From positions 562 to 64,561 of the forward strand of contig JAOAHI010000004.1 in NCBI GenBank assembly GCA_026415315.1: a DNA stretch of 64,000 nucleotides, written 5' to 3'. Positions 31,755-40,344 of the stretch are shown here, in pieces. How positions within the stretch are numbered: position 1 is the stretch's first letter; each line of letters starts with the position of its first letter. Both the position numbers and the translations under genes were made by a program. The DNA comes from Methylohalobius sp. (GTDB lineage Bacteria; Pseudomonadota; Gammaproteobacteria; Methylococcales; Methylothermaceae). Under the pieces are notes generated by a model. It was not told where the DNA came from. It made no database searches and saw only the letters and a program-made list of their open reading frames with translations.

Positions 31755-32761
31755 GAATTTTAGTCACCGGCACGGCTGGTTTTATCGGCTCTTTTGTCGC
31801 CCACCGCTTGCTCGACCGCGGTGATGAAGTCATAGGCGTGGACAACGTTAACCCTTACTACGACATTCGCCTAAAAGAAGCACGCCTGGCTCGGCTCAAA
31901 GCGCGCCCCGGTTTCACCGAGGTTCGAGCCAATTTAGAGGACGACGAAGCGATCGGTAAAGCTTTTCGTACGTTTCGCCCTAGGCGAGTGATCAACCTGG
32001 CTGCCCAAGCCGGAGTGCGCTATTCGTTGGAAAACCCTAAGGTTTATATTCAGGCAAATTTAGTGGGATTTGGCCATATCTTAGAGGCGTGTCGTCGATT
32101 TGAGGTGGAGCACTTGGTCTATGCCTCTTCCAGTTCGGTCTACGGCGCCAATACGCAAATGCCGTTCTCGGTTCACCACAACGTGGATCATCCCTTAAGC
32201 CTATATGCCGCCACCAAAAAAGCCAATGAACTTTTAGCTCATACTTACAGCCACCTCTTTGGCCTCCCCACCACCGGCTTGCGGTTTTTCACAGTCTACG
32301 GCCCATGGGGACGACCGGACATGGCGCTGTTTAAATTCACGCATAATATTTTGCAAGGAAAGCCCATAGAAGTGTACAACTTCGGTCATCACAAGCGCGA
32401 TTTCACCTACATCGACGACATCGTCGAAGGTGTGGTACGCGTCTTAGACTCCCCTCCTCAACCTGACCCCAATTGGTCAGGCGATCGCCCAGACCCAGGG
32501 ACTAGCTCCGCTCCTTACCGCCTCTATAACATAGGCAGCCATCGGCCGGTGGAACTGCTGCGTTTCATTGAGGTCTTAGAGCAGGCTTTGGGCATAGAGG
32601 CTAAAAAACGTTTTTTACCCATGCAGAAAGGCGATGTACCAGAAACCTTCGCCGACATAAGCGATTTAGTGCAGGCGGTAGGATATGCTCCGACCACCCC
32701 AGTTGAAGAGGGCATTCCCAGATTCGTAGCCTGGTATAGGGACTATTACGGTTACCGATGA
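31751..32761 (+). CDS. NAD-dependent nucleotide-sugar epimerase (UDP-glucuronate 4-epimerase type)
   Basis: Extended short-chain dehydrogenase of 336 aa that likely inverts C4 of a UDP-uronate made with the preceding dehydrogenase. The motifs are TGTAGFIGS for NAD binding, the catalytic Ser-Tyr-Lys set (SSSSVYG and YAATKKA) and NVNPYYDIRLKEARL, which marks the uronate epimerase subgroup. It is coupled to genes on both sides by 4-base overlaps. Confidence 0.87.
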   Translation: MRILVTGTAGFIGSFVAHRLLDRGDEVIGVDNVNPYYDIRLKEARLARLKARPGFTEVRANLEDDEAIGKAFRTFRPRRVINLAAQAGVRYSLENPKVYIQANLVGFGHILEACRRFEVEHLVYASSSSVYGANTQMPFSVHHNVDHPLSLYAATKKANELLAHTYSHLFGLPTTGLRFFTVYGPWGRPDMALFKFTHNILQGKPIEVYNFGHHKRDFTYIDDIVEGVVRVLDSPPQPDPNWSGDRPDPGTSSAPYRLYNIGSHRPVELLRFIEVLEQALGIEAKKRFLPMQKGDVPETFADISDLVQAVGYAPTTPVEEGIPRFVAWYRDYYGYR

Positions 32762-33270
32762 CGCCTACCCCCCCCTTGCTCGGTTTCGTTGCCTTCAGTG
32801 GCACTGGCAAGACCACTTTGCTGGTGCAACTGATTCCTCAGCTTGGCAAGCTTGGATTGAGGGTAGGAGTAATCAAGCACGCGCACCACAGCTTCGACAT
32901 AGACCAGCCGGGCAAAGACAGTTTTAGGCTGCGTCAGGCCGGTGCCAGCCCGGTGATGGTGGTTTCAAGCAAAAGGCGAGCGATCGTTTACGAATACCCG
33001 GAGCAAGGAGAGATCGGACTCTTTGCCCAGCTGCCTTTTTTAGTTGCTTCCGAGTTGGATCTAATTTTGGTGGAGGGGTTTAAAGCCGAACCCATTCCCA
33101 AAATCGAACTCCATCGCCCTGCTTTGGGCCAACCGCTTTTGTATCCCCATGATCCTCACATTATCGCCGTGGCAAGCGATGTTCAATTTTCCTGCCCGCT
33201 GCCATGGCTGGACCTGAATCAGCCAGAGGCGATCGCTCAATTCATCGTTCATGACTTCCTCGGCTGTTGA
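32758..33270 (+). CDS. mobB: Molybdopterin-guanine dinucleotide biosynthesis protein B
   Basis: GTP-binding accessory protein of molybdenum cofactor synthesis, 170 aa. The P-loop is FSGTGKTTLL; the segment VGVIKHAHHSFDIDQPGKDSFRLRQAGA is split across the nucleotide site and is characteristic. LDLILVEGFK is the Walker B region. ATG overlaps the epimerase stop and the end overlaps moeA by 20 bases, so Moco genes ride behind sugar genes on one transcript. Confidence 0.93.
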   Translation: MTPTPPLLGFVAFSGTGKTTLLVQLIPQLGKLGLRVGVIKHAHHSFDIDQPGKDSFRLRQAGASPVMVVSSKRRAIVYEYPEQGEIGLFAQLPFLVASELDLILVEGFKAEPIPKIELHRPALGQPLLYPHDPHIIAVASDVQFSCPLPWLDLNQPEAIAQFIVHDFLGC

Positions 33271-34504
33271 CTGTTTTAAGGCTAATCTCCTCAACCTCGA
33301 GGTCGCCCTCGCTCGTATCCTGGACGCCATCACCCCGGTTCGCGCTCGCCAACAGTTACCGCTTAAAAGCGCCCTAGGAAGAATTCTGGCCCAGGATATC
33401 CAAGCCCCGTTGATTTTACCTCCTTTTCCCAATTCTGCCGTGGACGGCTATGCCGTCAATCTGGCTGGAGTAACTGCTCCCTCTCCTCTCTTGCCGGTAG
33501 TTGGGCAGAGTTTGGCAGGTTTACCTTATTCCGATCCTTTGCTCCCCAGCCAAGCGATCCGCATCTTCACAGGAGCCAAGGTTCCCGATGGAACAACCGC
33601 CGTAGTCATGCAAGAAGAAGTTACCCGGCAAGGGACCCTGATCCGCCTTAACCGCTTACCTAGCGAGGGGGAGCATGTTCGTCCAGCTGGAAGCGACGTG
33701 CGCTGCGGCGAGGTCGTATTAAAAACAGGCCGGCTGCTGCGAGCAGAGGATCTAGGGCTGCTCGCCGCCTTAGGGATTTCCCAGGTGACCGCATTCCAAG
33801 CTCCGCGCGTGGCGTATTTTTCCACCGGCGATGAACTGCGCAGCCTGGGCGAGTCTTTAGCTCCCGGTCAGATCTACGACAGCAACCGTTACAGCTTAAG
33901 TGGGCTTTTGGCCGAATTTCCCGTCATCGCTTATGACCTTGGCGCCGTACCGGACGATTTGGAGCAACTTACTGAGCTGCTTAGAGAAGCTGGACAAAGC
34001 TTTGACCTCATCCTAAGCTCCGGAGGAGCCTCGGTGGGGGAAAAAGACTTCTTGCGCCAAGCCCTCTCCCGGGTTGGTGAGGTAACTTTATGGCGGATCG
34101 CGCTCAAGCCAGGTAAGCCTCTGATTTTCGGCCGTACCGGCCGGGCTTGGTACTTCGGCCTGCCAGGCAATCCGGTCTCGGTCCACGTTGCCTTTGCCCA
34201 AATCGTGCGCCCCGCCATTTGGAAACTGGCAGGCGCAAGTGGATTCAAACCGCTGCGGCTCAAAGCGCGCTGTCTGAACGCATTGTACAAGACTGTAGGC
34301 AGGCTAGAATTTCAACGCGGCCAGCTCGCCTTAGACGAAGCCGGTTTGCCTGTCGTCACCGGTCTGGCTGCCCAAGAATCGCATCAGCTAGCCACGCTCA
34401 GCCGGGCTAACTGCTTTATCATCCTTCCTGCGGATAGCCAGGGCGCTAGCGCCGGCACGTATGTCACAGTCGAACCTTTCGCCGCGGGTTTTTATGGGTC
34501 TTAA
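33251..34504 (+). CDS. moeA: Molybdopterin molybdenumtransferase
   Basis: Inserts molybdate into adenylylated molybdopterin; 417 aa, full length. It has the N-terminal PFPNSAVDGYAV segment, the MoCF domain with YDSNRYSL and LILSSGGASVGEKDFL, and GLPGNPVSVHVAF in the active site. The C-terminal beta-barrel domain is present. It overlaps mobB upstream and bioD downstream. Confidence 0.96.
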   Translation: MTSSAVDCFKANLLNLEVALARILDAITPVRARQQLPLKSALGRILAQDIQAPLILPPFPNSAVDGYAVNLAGVTAPSPLLPVVGQSLAGLPYSDPLLPSQAIRIFTGAKVPDGTTAVVMQEEVTRQGTLIRLNRLPSEGEHVRPAGSDVRCGEVVLKTGRLLRAEDLGLLAALGISQVTAFQAPRVAYFSTGDELRSLGESLAPGQIYDSNRYSLSGLLAEFPVIAYDLGAVPDDLEQLTELLREAGQSFDLILSSGGASVGEKDFLRQALSRVGEVTLWRIALKPGKPLIFGRTGRAWYFGLPGNPVSVHVAFAQIVRPAIWKLAGASGFKPLRLKARCLNALYKTVGRLEFQRGQLALDEAGLPVVTGLAAQESHQLATLSRANCFIILPADSQGASAGTYVTVEPFAAGFYGS

Positions 34505-35186
34505 TCCCTCTGGTCTGTTCATCACCGGTACCGATACTGGCGTGGGTAAAACCTTTTTGGGCGCAGCGCTAACACGGGCCCTTAGGCAGCGCGGCGTGAA
34601 AGTTTTGGTGCGCAAGCCGGTTGAAACCGGTTGCACGCAAGCCCAAGAGGGCTTGCTGCCTCAAGACGCATATACCTTAAGCCGTGCGGCTGGGGATCCT
34701 GAGCCGTTAGCCATAGTCTGTCCATACCGCTTCGCCGCCCCCGTCTCCCCCCAGCGCGCGGCTCAGCTGGAGGGGCATCCACTTGTTTTAGAGAGTTTGA
34801 TTAAGGCGTGTCGCTCCGCGCACAACGGGTTTATGCTCGTAGAAGGCGCAGGCGGCTTCTACTCTCCCATCGCTTCCGATGCGCTCAATGCCGACCTGGC
34901 CCAAGCGCTTGGCTTTCCGGTTCTTCTGGTGACTTCCGACCGGTTAGGGGTAATCCATCAAGTGCTGATAACTTTAGAAGCAATCGCTCGCCGCGGTCTT
35001 ACTCCGGCGGGAGTTATTTTAAATCAACTCCAAAAAACCGAAGTGATGGACAATTTACAGGATCTGTGCCGCTTTAGCTCGGTCCCGGTGTACCCGCTTC
35101 CTTGCCTACACGCTGAGGAAGAGGCCGATCTGGGAGATTTGCTCACAGGCCTACAGGGTCTCGGGCTTGCGCTCACGCACGAGTAA
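34494..35186 (+). CDS. bioD: Dethiobiotin synthetase
   Basis: ATP-dependent biotin biosynthesis enzyme of 230 aa. The start is ATG 34494 (MGLNPSGLFITGTDTGVGKT), overlapping moeA by 11 bases; a longer frame from 34461 lies inside moeA and is not needed. The P-loop GTDTGVGKT, substrate-binding KPVETG and MLVEGAGGFYSP are typical. No other bio genes are nearby. Its 3' end overlaps the convergent gpsA by 36 bases. Confidence 0.95.
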   Translation: MGLNPSGLFITGTDTGVGKTFLGAALTRALRQRGVKVLVRKPVETGCTQAQEGLLPQDAYTLSRAAGDPEPLAIVCPYRFAAPVSPQRAAQLEGHPLVLESLIKACRSAHNGFMLVEGAGGFYSPIASDALNADLAQALGFPVLLVTSDRLGVIHQVLITLEAIARRGLTPAGVILNQLQKTEVMDNLQDLCRFSSVPVYPLPCLHAEEEADLGDLLTGLQGLGLALTHE

Positions 35187-36155
35187 TCGATGGACTGCCT
35201 CTTCCGGAGCTACCCCCTGGTAAAGCAGAGCATGCACTTGCTCTACGATAGGCATCTCGACTTTAAGCTTTCTAGCCAGCTGCCAAATCAGCTTGGCGGT
35301 TAGAATACCCTCGATTTCTTGGCCGATCTCGGCTCTCAGCTCGGCCACCGTCTTACCCCTACCCAACCCTAGACCCAGCCGGCGGTTGCGAGATTGATCG
35401 TCAGTTGCCGTCAGGATCAGATCGCCGACCCCGGCCAGTCCCATAAAGGTCTCGCGCTTGGCCCCCATGACTTCCCCGAGGCGGATCATCTCCGCCAGCC
35501 CGCGAGTGATTAAAGCGGCACGGGCGTTAGCGCCAAACCCCATGCCGTCGGAGACTCCAGCGGCAATAGCCAAGACGTTTTTGACTGCCCCCCCCAACTG
35601 CACGCCGATCATATCGCTTGAAGTGTAAGCGCGAAAAAACGCGTTGTGGAGAAGCCCTGCTACCGCCACGGCAAACTCGGTCTCATACGAAGCGACAGTA
35701 AGCGCAGAAGGCAGCCCTTGCATTACCTCGCGCGCAAAAGTCGGTCCGGATAGGACGGCAAGGCGACAATCGGCTCCTAAGGTCGCAAGCGCCACTTCGT
35801 GCAGCAAGCCGCCGCTTTCCGGATCCAACCCCTTGGTCCCCCAAGCTATTTGAGGCGAAGGCAAGAGATAAGGCCGCAAGCGTGTCAGGCAAGCGGCGAA
35901 GGCATGACTGGGTACGGCGATCAGGATCAAATCCTTGGCTTTTATCGCCCGACCAAGATCGCTTTCAAACTGAATCTTAGGAGAAAGCGCAAATCCCGGC
36001 AGATAACGTTCGTTGCTGTGCGTGCTAGCCAGTTCTGAAATCCGCCTCGGATTTACGTCCCACAGGCTAACCTCAAACCCGTTGCTGGCAATCAAGTGAG
36101 CCAGCGCCGTCCCCCAAGAACCTGCCCCGAGCACACTCACCGAGGCCAAATGCAT
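35151..36155 (-). CDS. gpsA: Glycerol-3-phosphate dehydrogenase (NAD(P)+)
   Basis: Makes glycerol 3-phosphate for phospholipids; 334 aa. The nucleotide-binding motif GAGSWGTALA is at the N-terminus, the active-site lysine is in WGTKGLDP and GAVKNVLAIAAG, and GLAGVGDLILTATDDQSRNRR marks the C-terminal domain. It follows secB by 6 bases, the conserved rhodanese-secB-gpsA order. Confidence 0.97.
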   Translation of the reverse strand: MHLASVSVLGAGSWGTALAHLIASNGFEVSLWDVNPRRISELASTHSNERYLPGFALSPKIQFESDLGRAIKAKDLILIAVPSHAFAACLTRLRPYLLPSPQIAWGTKGLDPESGGLLHEVALATLGADCRLAVLSGPTFAREVMQGLPSALTVASYETEFAVAVAGLLHNAFFRAYTSSDMIGVQLGGAVKNVLAIAAGVSDGMGFGANARAALITRGLAEMIRLGEVMGAKRETFMGLAGVGDLILTATDDQSRNRRLGLGLGRGKTVAELRAEIGQEIEGILTAKLIWQLARKLKVEMPIVEQVHALLYQGVAPEEAVHRLLVRERKPETL

Positions 36156-36161
36156 AACGGT

Positions 36162-36614
36162 TCAGTTGGGTTTCAGAATTGGCTCAGAGTTTGCTTGCAG
36201 CTTCTGCGCGTATAGGGCCTCAAAATTCACCGGCAGCAGGAGCATAGGCATAAACCCCCCCTTGAGGGAGAGGTCTGAGACCACCTCTCGCGCATAAGGA
36301 AACAGGATGTTGGGGCAATAGATGCCAAGCAGAGGCCCCAATTCTTCGCGACTAAATCCTTGAATAGTAAAAATTCCAGCTTGCGCCGCCTCGATCAGAT
36401 AAGCGGTTATTTCCCCTAATTTGACCGTGATCGTGACGGTCAGGACCACCTCGTACAGGTTGTCTTGCAGCATTTGGCTGCGGTTTTCTAAATTAAACTC
36501 GACTTTGGGTTCCCAGCGCTGGGTGAAGATGGTCGGGGAATTTGGGGTTTCGAAAGAGAGGTCTTTAATGTAAAGCTTCTGGATAGCAAATTGCTTCGGC
36601 GTTTGGTCGGTCAT
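36162..36614 (-). CDS. secB: Protein-export chaperone SecB
   Basis: Cytoplasmic chaperone (150 aa, tetramer) that keeps preproteins unfolded and passes them to SecA. LYIKDLSFETPNSP and the C-terminal GGFMPMLLLPVNFEALYAQ are family signatures. It sits between a rhodanese gene and gpsA; a glutaredoxin gene (grxC) that often precedes secB is missing. Confidence 0.97.
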   Translation of the reverse strand: MTDQTPKQFAIQKLYIKDLSFETPNSPTIFTQRWEPKVEFNLENRSQMLQDNLYEVVLTVTITVKLGEITAYLIEAAQAGIFTIQGFSREELGPLLGIYCPNILFPYAREVVSDLSLKGGFMPMLLLPVNFEALYAQKLQANSEPILKPN

Positions 36615-36631
36615 AGCGCTTTATCCTCGGG

Positions 36632-37066
36632 TTAGCTTGGCTTAGGTTTGACGATCGGCAAACTGGCGTCCTCCCACGCCGTCATACCATTTTTCAGCAG
36701 ATAGACCTTGGCAAAACCGGCTTGGAGCAATTTCTTGCAAGCAGCAGGAGAGCGGGTGCCAGACTGGCAGGTCACGATCACCGGCTTGTGTTTGGCATCG
36801 TCCAGATCAGCAAGACGTTTGTCCAACTCCCCTAAGGGAATGAGCCTGGCACCGACGATATGACCTTTGGCCCACTCGTGAGGCTGACGCACATCCACCA
36901 CGACCGCGTCTTCCTGGTTGATCAGCATAACCGCCTCTAGGGGCGTAGCGACCTTGTACTTGCGCAGCAGGCTCTCGAGTAAATTGTGCAGCAAAAGCGC
37001 TGTCGAGGCCGCAAACGCCAAAGCTAAATAGAGGTGATTGCCTATAAATTCAAACAAACGGTCCAT
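36632..37066 (-). CDS. Membrane-anchored rhodanese-like sulfurtransferase
   Basis: Rhodanese-domain protein of 144 aa (YibN type). One N-terminal membrane helix (about 10-30) is followed by a single rhodanese domain with active-site loop CQSGTRS, whose cysteine can carry a persulfide. It follows the ArsR gene by 16 bases, forming arsR-rhodanese-secB-gpsA. The link to a possible persulfide-sensing regulator suggests a role in sulfane-sulfur handling. Confidence 0.9.
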   Translation of the reverse strand: MDRLFEFIGNHLYLALAFAASTALLLHNLLESLLRKYKVATPLEAVMLINQEDAVVVDVRQPHEWAKGHIVGARLIPLGELDKRLADLDDAKHKPVIVTCQSGTRSPAACKKLLQAGFAKVYLLKNGMTAWEDASLPIVKPKPS

Positions 37067-37082
37067 ACGATAATGTCCTTAA

Positions 37083-37400
37083 CTACATTGGAAATTTGCC
37101 CGCATGGCAAAACACTGCACGAATCATTTCGATCAACTGTACAGTGCGAGGGTCGTCGATCCGGTAATAGACCCGGTTGGCCTGTTTATCAAAGCTCAAC
37201 AGCCCCTTTTCGCGCAAAATGGCCAGATGCTGAGAGACGTTGCTCTGAGTGGTACCCACTTGCTCCAAAATTTCCTGCACACTCGCCGGTCCCTTGCCTA
37301 AAGTGCACAATATCTTAAGCCGCAATGGATGGGACATAGCCTTCAAACACCTAGCCGCATGGATGACATCCGATTCATCGACGATCAATTGCCCCGGCAT
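37083..37400 (-). CDS. ArsR-family regulator, BigR/SqrR-like
   Basis: Winged-helix repressor of 105 aa with DNA-binding helix TTQSNVSQHLAILREKGLL. Cysteines C32 (in LRLKILC) and C98 (in IRAVFCH) fall where BigR/SqrR persulfide sensors have their pair, before the DNA-binding region and in the last helix. An additional C18 is present. The arsenic-site CxC of classic ArsR is absent. It leads the operon with a rhodanese and has a TATAAT promoter just upstream; ArsR proteins commonly autoregulate. Persulfide sensing is inference. Confidence 0.82.
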   Translation of the reverse strand: MPGQLIVDESDVIHAARCLKAMSHPLRLKILCTLGKGPASVQEILEQVGTTQSNVSQHLAILREKGLLSFDKQANRVYYRIDDPRTVQLIEMIRAVFCHAGKFPM

Positions 37401-37433
37401 AGATTCAGGATCACTAAAGCTGCTATTTTATTA

Positions 37434-37462
37434 ATTATATCGACTTTGCCCTTAATTGTCCG
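37434..37462 (-). promoter_or_regulatory. Sigma-70 promoter of arsR-rhodanese-secB-gpsA
   Basis: On the minus strand CGGACA (37457-37462) and a perfect TATAAT (37434-37439) are separated by 17 bases, placing the start of transcription about 27 bases before the arsR ATG. The -10 lies in an AT-rich block (37423-37440) where an ArsR-type repressor could bind. Confidence 0.55.
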
Positions 37463-37572
37463 TCCGTGCTCTCTGGCCTTAGCCTGTCGTATAAGGGAAG
37501 GGGATTTCAAGGCGGGAAAATAATGTCATACTTATTTAAGTTTAAGTTTATTGATCACTCAAGGAAGCGTTG

Positions 37573-38910
37573 ATGCGTATCATTACCAACCTGTTTCTGC
37601 TTGGAGTGGGTGCTTTGCTGGGCCTTTTGCTTGGCACATGCACCAGTGTACTGGCAGAGCGCTCCAGGGGAGCGGAAACGATTCCCTTCGCCGAGCTTAA
37701 GACTTTTACTGAAGTATTCGGACGCATTCAACAAGACTACGTCGAACCGATCGCTGACAAGACTCTGCTGGAAAACGCCATCCGCGGCATGTTGTCCGGC
37801 CTCGACCCCCACTCCTCATACCTGACTCCCGATGAACTTAAAGAATTGCGCATCGGTACCACTGGTCAGTTCGGGGGTCTAGGGATCGAGGTGGGAATGG
37901 AAAACGGTTTTATCAAAGTGATCGCCCCGATCGACGATACCCCGGCGCAAAAAGCCGGCATCAAGCCTGGAGACCTAATCATCCGCCTGGATGATAAACC
38001 GGTCAAAGGCATGTCTTTGGAAGAGGCAGTCAAGGTCATGCGTGGTGAACCTGGCACCCAGATCACTTTGACCATCGTCCGTGAGGGCCAGGACAAACCG
38101 CTCAAAATCACGCTTACCCGCGCCGTCATCAAGGTTAAAAGCGTTAAGCAGCAGATCCTTGAACCAGGCTATGGGTATTTACGCATCACCAGCTTCCAAT
38201 CCGGTACCTCGGAGCAATTGACCAAAGCCGTCGCCAAGCTCAAAGAGGAAGGGCCACTTAAGGGCGTAGTTTTAGACCTGCGCAACAACCCGGGGGGCGT
38301 CCTGAACGCGGCCGTGGCTGTCAGCGACGCATTTCTAGACCGAGGTCTGATCGTTTATACCGATGGCCGAATCGAAGAGTCAAAAATGAAGTTTGAGGCC
38401 ACCCCAGGCGATATTCTTACAGGCATTCCCATGGTGGTGTTGATCAATGCCGGTTCGGCTTCGGCCGCGGAAATCGTCGCTGGCGCTCTGCAAGACCATA
38501 AGCGCGCTATCCTTCTAGGGCAGAAGACCTTTGGCAAGGGCTCGGTCCAGACGATTTTACCCTTGAGCAACGGCGGCGGGGTAAAAATGACCACAGCTCG
38601 GTATTACACCCCCTCTGGACGATCGATCCAAGCCGAAGGAATCGTCCCTGACCTCACCTTAGGGATGGTACGCTTGGAGAAAATCAGAGAGGCAGAGGAG
38701 TTTAAACCCTTGACCGAAGCCGACCTATCCCGACACCTAGAGAACGGAAACAAGGAATCCAAACCAGAGGGGGCGGCCAAACCGAACCGTGAGGACAAAG
38801 AGGAGGACGGTTTGCTCGAAGACTATCATTTGCACGAGGCCCTGAACGTACTCAAAGCGATCAATATCCTCAAAGATACGGAGCGCAGTGAGCAGCACAG
38901 GGGTTCGTAA
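37573..38910 (+). CDS. ctpA: C-terminal processing peptidase (S41)
   Basis: Periplasmic serine protease of 445 aa. The start is ATG 37573 after AAGGAAG. The N-terminal membrane/signal segment (about 4-28) contains a cysteine (LLGTC) but no standard lipobox. A PDZ domain (about 95-165) precedes the S41 catalytic domain, with nucleophile Ser in NAGSASAAEIVAGALQ and Lys in GQKTFGKGSVQT. The charged C-terminal tail (about 385-425) is variable in the family. It faces the arsR operon across a 172-base gap. Confidence 0.95.
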   Translation: MRIITNLFLLGVGALLGLLLGTCTSVLAERSRGAETIPFAELKTFTEVFGRIQQDYVEPIADKTLLENAIRGMLSGLDPHSSYLTPDELKELRIGTTGQFGGLGIEVGMENGFIKVIAPIDDTPAQKAGIKPGDLIIRLDDKPVKGMSLEEAVKVMRGEPGTQITLTIVREGQDKPLKITLTRAVIKVKSVKQQILEPGYGYLRITSFQSGTSEQLTKAVAKLKEEGPLKGVVLDLRNNPGGVLNAAVAVSDAFLDRGLIVYTDGRIEESKMKFEATPGDILTGIPMVVLINAGSASAAEIVAGALQDHKRAILLGQKTFGKGSVQTILPLSNGGGVKMTTARYYTPSGRSIQAEGIVPDLTLGMVRLEKIREAEEFKPLTEADLSRHLENGNKESKPEGAAKPNREDKEEDGLLEDYHLHEALNVLKAINILKDTERSEQHRGS

Positions 38911-38979
38911 AACCCGATCGCTTCCGATCTGCGGTAAAATGAGAATTTTTTGACAACCAAGATAAAAAAGGGGGGTATC

Positions 38980-40344
38980 TTGCTTAGGTTCTTGTTTGCG
39001 TTGCTCGCCTTATCGGTAGTGCCCCAAGTCGCCTGTGCCTCAGAGGCGGAAATTCTCGGACTGGTAGCCACCGAGCGCGGCGTTTACTGCATCCTTATCT
39101 TCATTATCGCTTACACCTTGGTGATGACTGAGGAATTCATCGAGCTTAAGAAATCTAAACCGGTCATCGTCGCTTCCATCATTATCTGGGGCGAAGTCGC
39201 CTATTTGGCCAATACTAAAGGAGTGTCGGCCGAAGATCTGCAGCGCGTGATCGCTGGCAACGTCAACGAGTACGGGCAGTTGATGCTGTTTTTGTTGGTC
39301 GCCATGACCTATATCAATGCCATGGCGGAGCGCAACGTATTCGAACGCCTGCGCTCTTGGCTCATCGCCCGCAATTTTGGCTATCGCAAGCTGTTTTGGA
39401 TCACCGGCGTCATCGCCTTTTTCCTGTCGGCCGTCGCCGATAATCTCACTACCGCCTTGCTGATGGGAACAGTGGTGCTGGCGGTAGGAAAAGACAATCC
39501 GCGCTTCATCGCTTTAGGTCTTATCAACTTAGTGGTAGCAGCCAACGCCGGAGGAGCTTTCAGCCCGTTCGGGGACATTACTACGCTGATGGTCTGGCAA
39601 GCGGAAAAGGCTTCTTTTTTTGAGTTCTTCGAGCTGTTCATCCCCTCGGCCGTCAACTTTCTCGTGCCAGCAGCGGCTATGCATTTTGCCATCCCTAACG
39701 AACAGCCAGAGCAAAGCGATGACGGCTTGGTACCACTCAAAATCGGGGCCTATCCTATCTGCGCTTTGTTCGGCCTGACCATCGCTCTGGCGGTGGGGCT
39801 TAAGCAATTCCTAAATCTACCACCGTTTATGGGCATGATGTTAGGTTGGGGCATTTTAGCCATCTATGGCTTCTGGCTTAAACACCAAGAACATGACCTG
39901 CCCAAGGATAAGCGTTTTGACATCTTTGAGATGGTGCGCGATGCTGAGTGGGATACCTTGATGTTCTTTTTCGGTGTGATTTTCTGCGTGGCTGGGCTCG
40001 CTTACATCGGTTACCTTAAGATAACGGCCGAGTGGCTGTATGGGGACATGGGCGCCACCACGGCCAACATTTTGATCGGGATTTTGTCCGCGATAGTCGA
40101 CAACATCCCGGTGATGTTTGCGGTCATCGAGATGGATCCGAACATGCCGCTTTATCAATGGCTGTTGGTGACCCTGACTACCGGCGTAGGGGGGTCAATG
40201 CTGTCTATCGGCTCAGCGGCTGGAGTAGCTTTGATGGGGGTGTCCAAGGGTAAATACACTTTCTTCTCCCACCTGCGTTGGACACCGGCTATCGTCGCTG
40301 GGTATTTCCTCAGCATCCTTGTCCACATCTGGCTGAACGCTTAA
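38980..40344 (+). CDS. nhaD: NhaD-type Na+/H+ antiporter
   Basis: Inner-membrane sodium/proton antiporter of 454 aa with a predicted signal peptide (LRFLFALLALSVVPQVACA) and about 12-13 helices. AVADNLTTALLMG and AIVDNIPVMFAVIEMDPN are paired ion-site motifs of the IT superfamily/NhaD. The likely start is TTG 38980, just after a strong AAGGGGGG ribosome site; TTG 38950 would add ten polar residues. With the N-ATPase it gives two independent ways to handle Na+. A hairpin follows the stop, and the last 132 bases overlap the convergent transporter. Confidence 0.93.
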   Translation: MLRFLFALLALSVVPQVACASEAEILGLVATERGVYCILIFIIAYTLVMTEEFIELKKSKPVIVASIIIWGEVAYLANTKGVSAEDLQRVIAGNVNEYGQLMLFLLVAMTYINAMAERNVFERLRSWLIARNFGYRKLFWITGVIAFFLSAVADNLTTALLMGTVVLAVGKDNPRFIALGLINLVVAANAGGAFSPFGDITTLMVWQAEKASFFEFFELFIPSAVNFLVPAAAMHFAIPNEQPEQSDDGLVPLKIGAYPICALFGLTIALAVGLKQFLNLPPFMGMMLGWGILAIYGFWLKHQEHDLPKDKRFDIFEMVRDAEWDTLMFFFGVIFCVAGLAYIGYLKITAEWLYGDMGATTANILIGILSAIVDNIPVMFAVIEMDPNMPLYQWLLVTLTTGVGGSMLSIGSAAGVALMGVSKGKYTFFSHLRWTPAIVAGYFLSILVHIWLNA

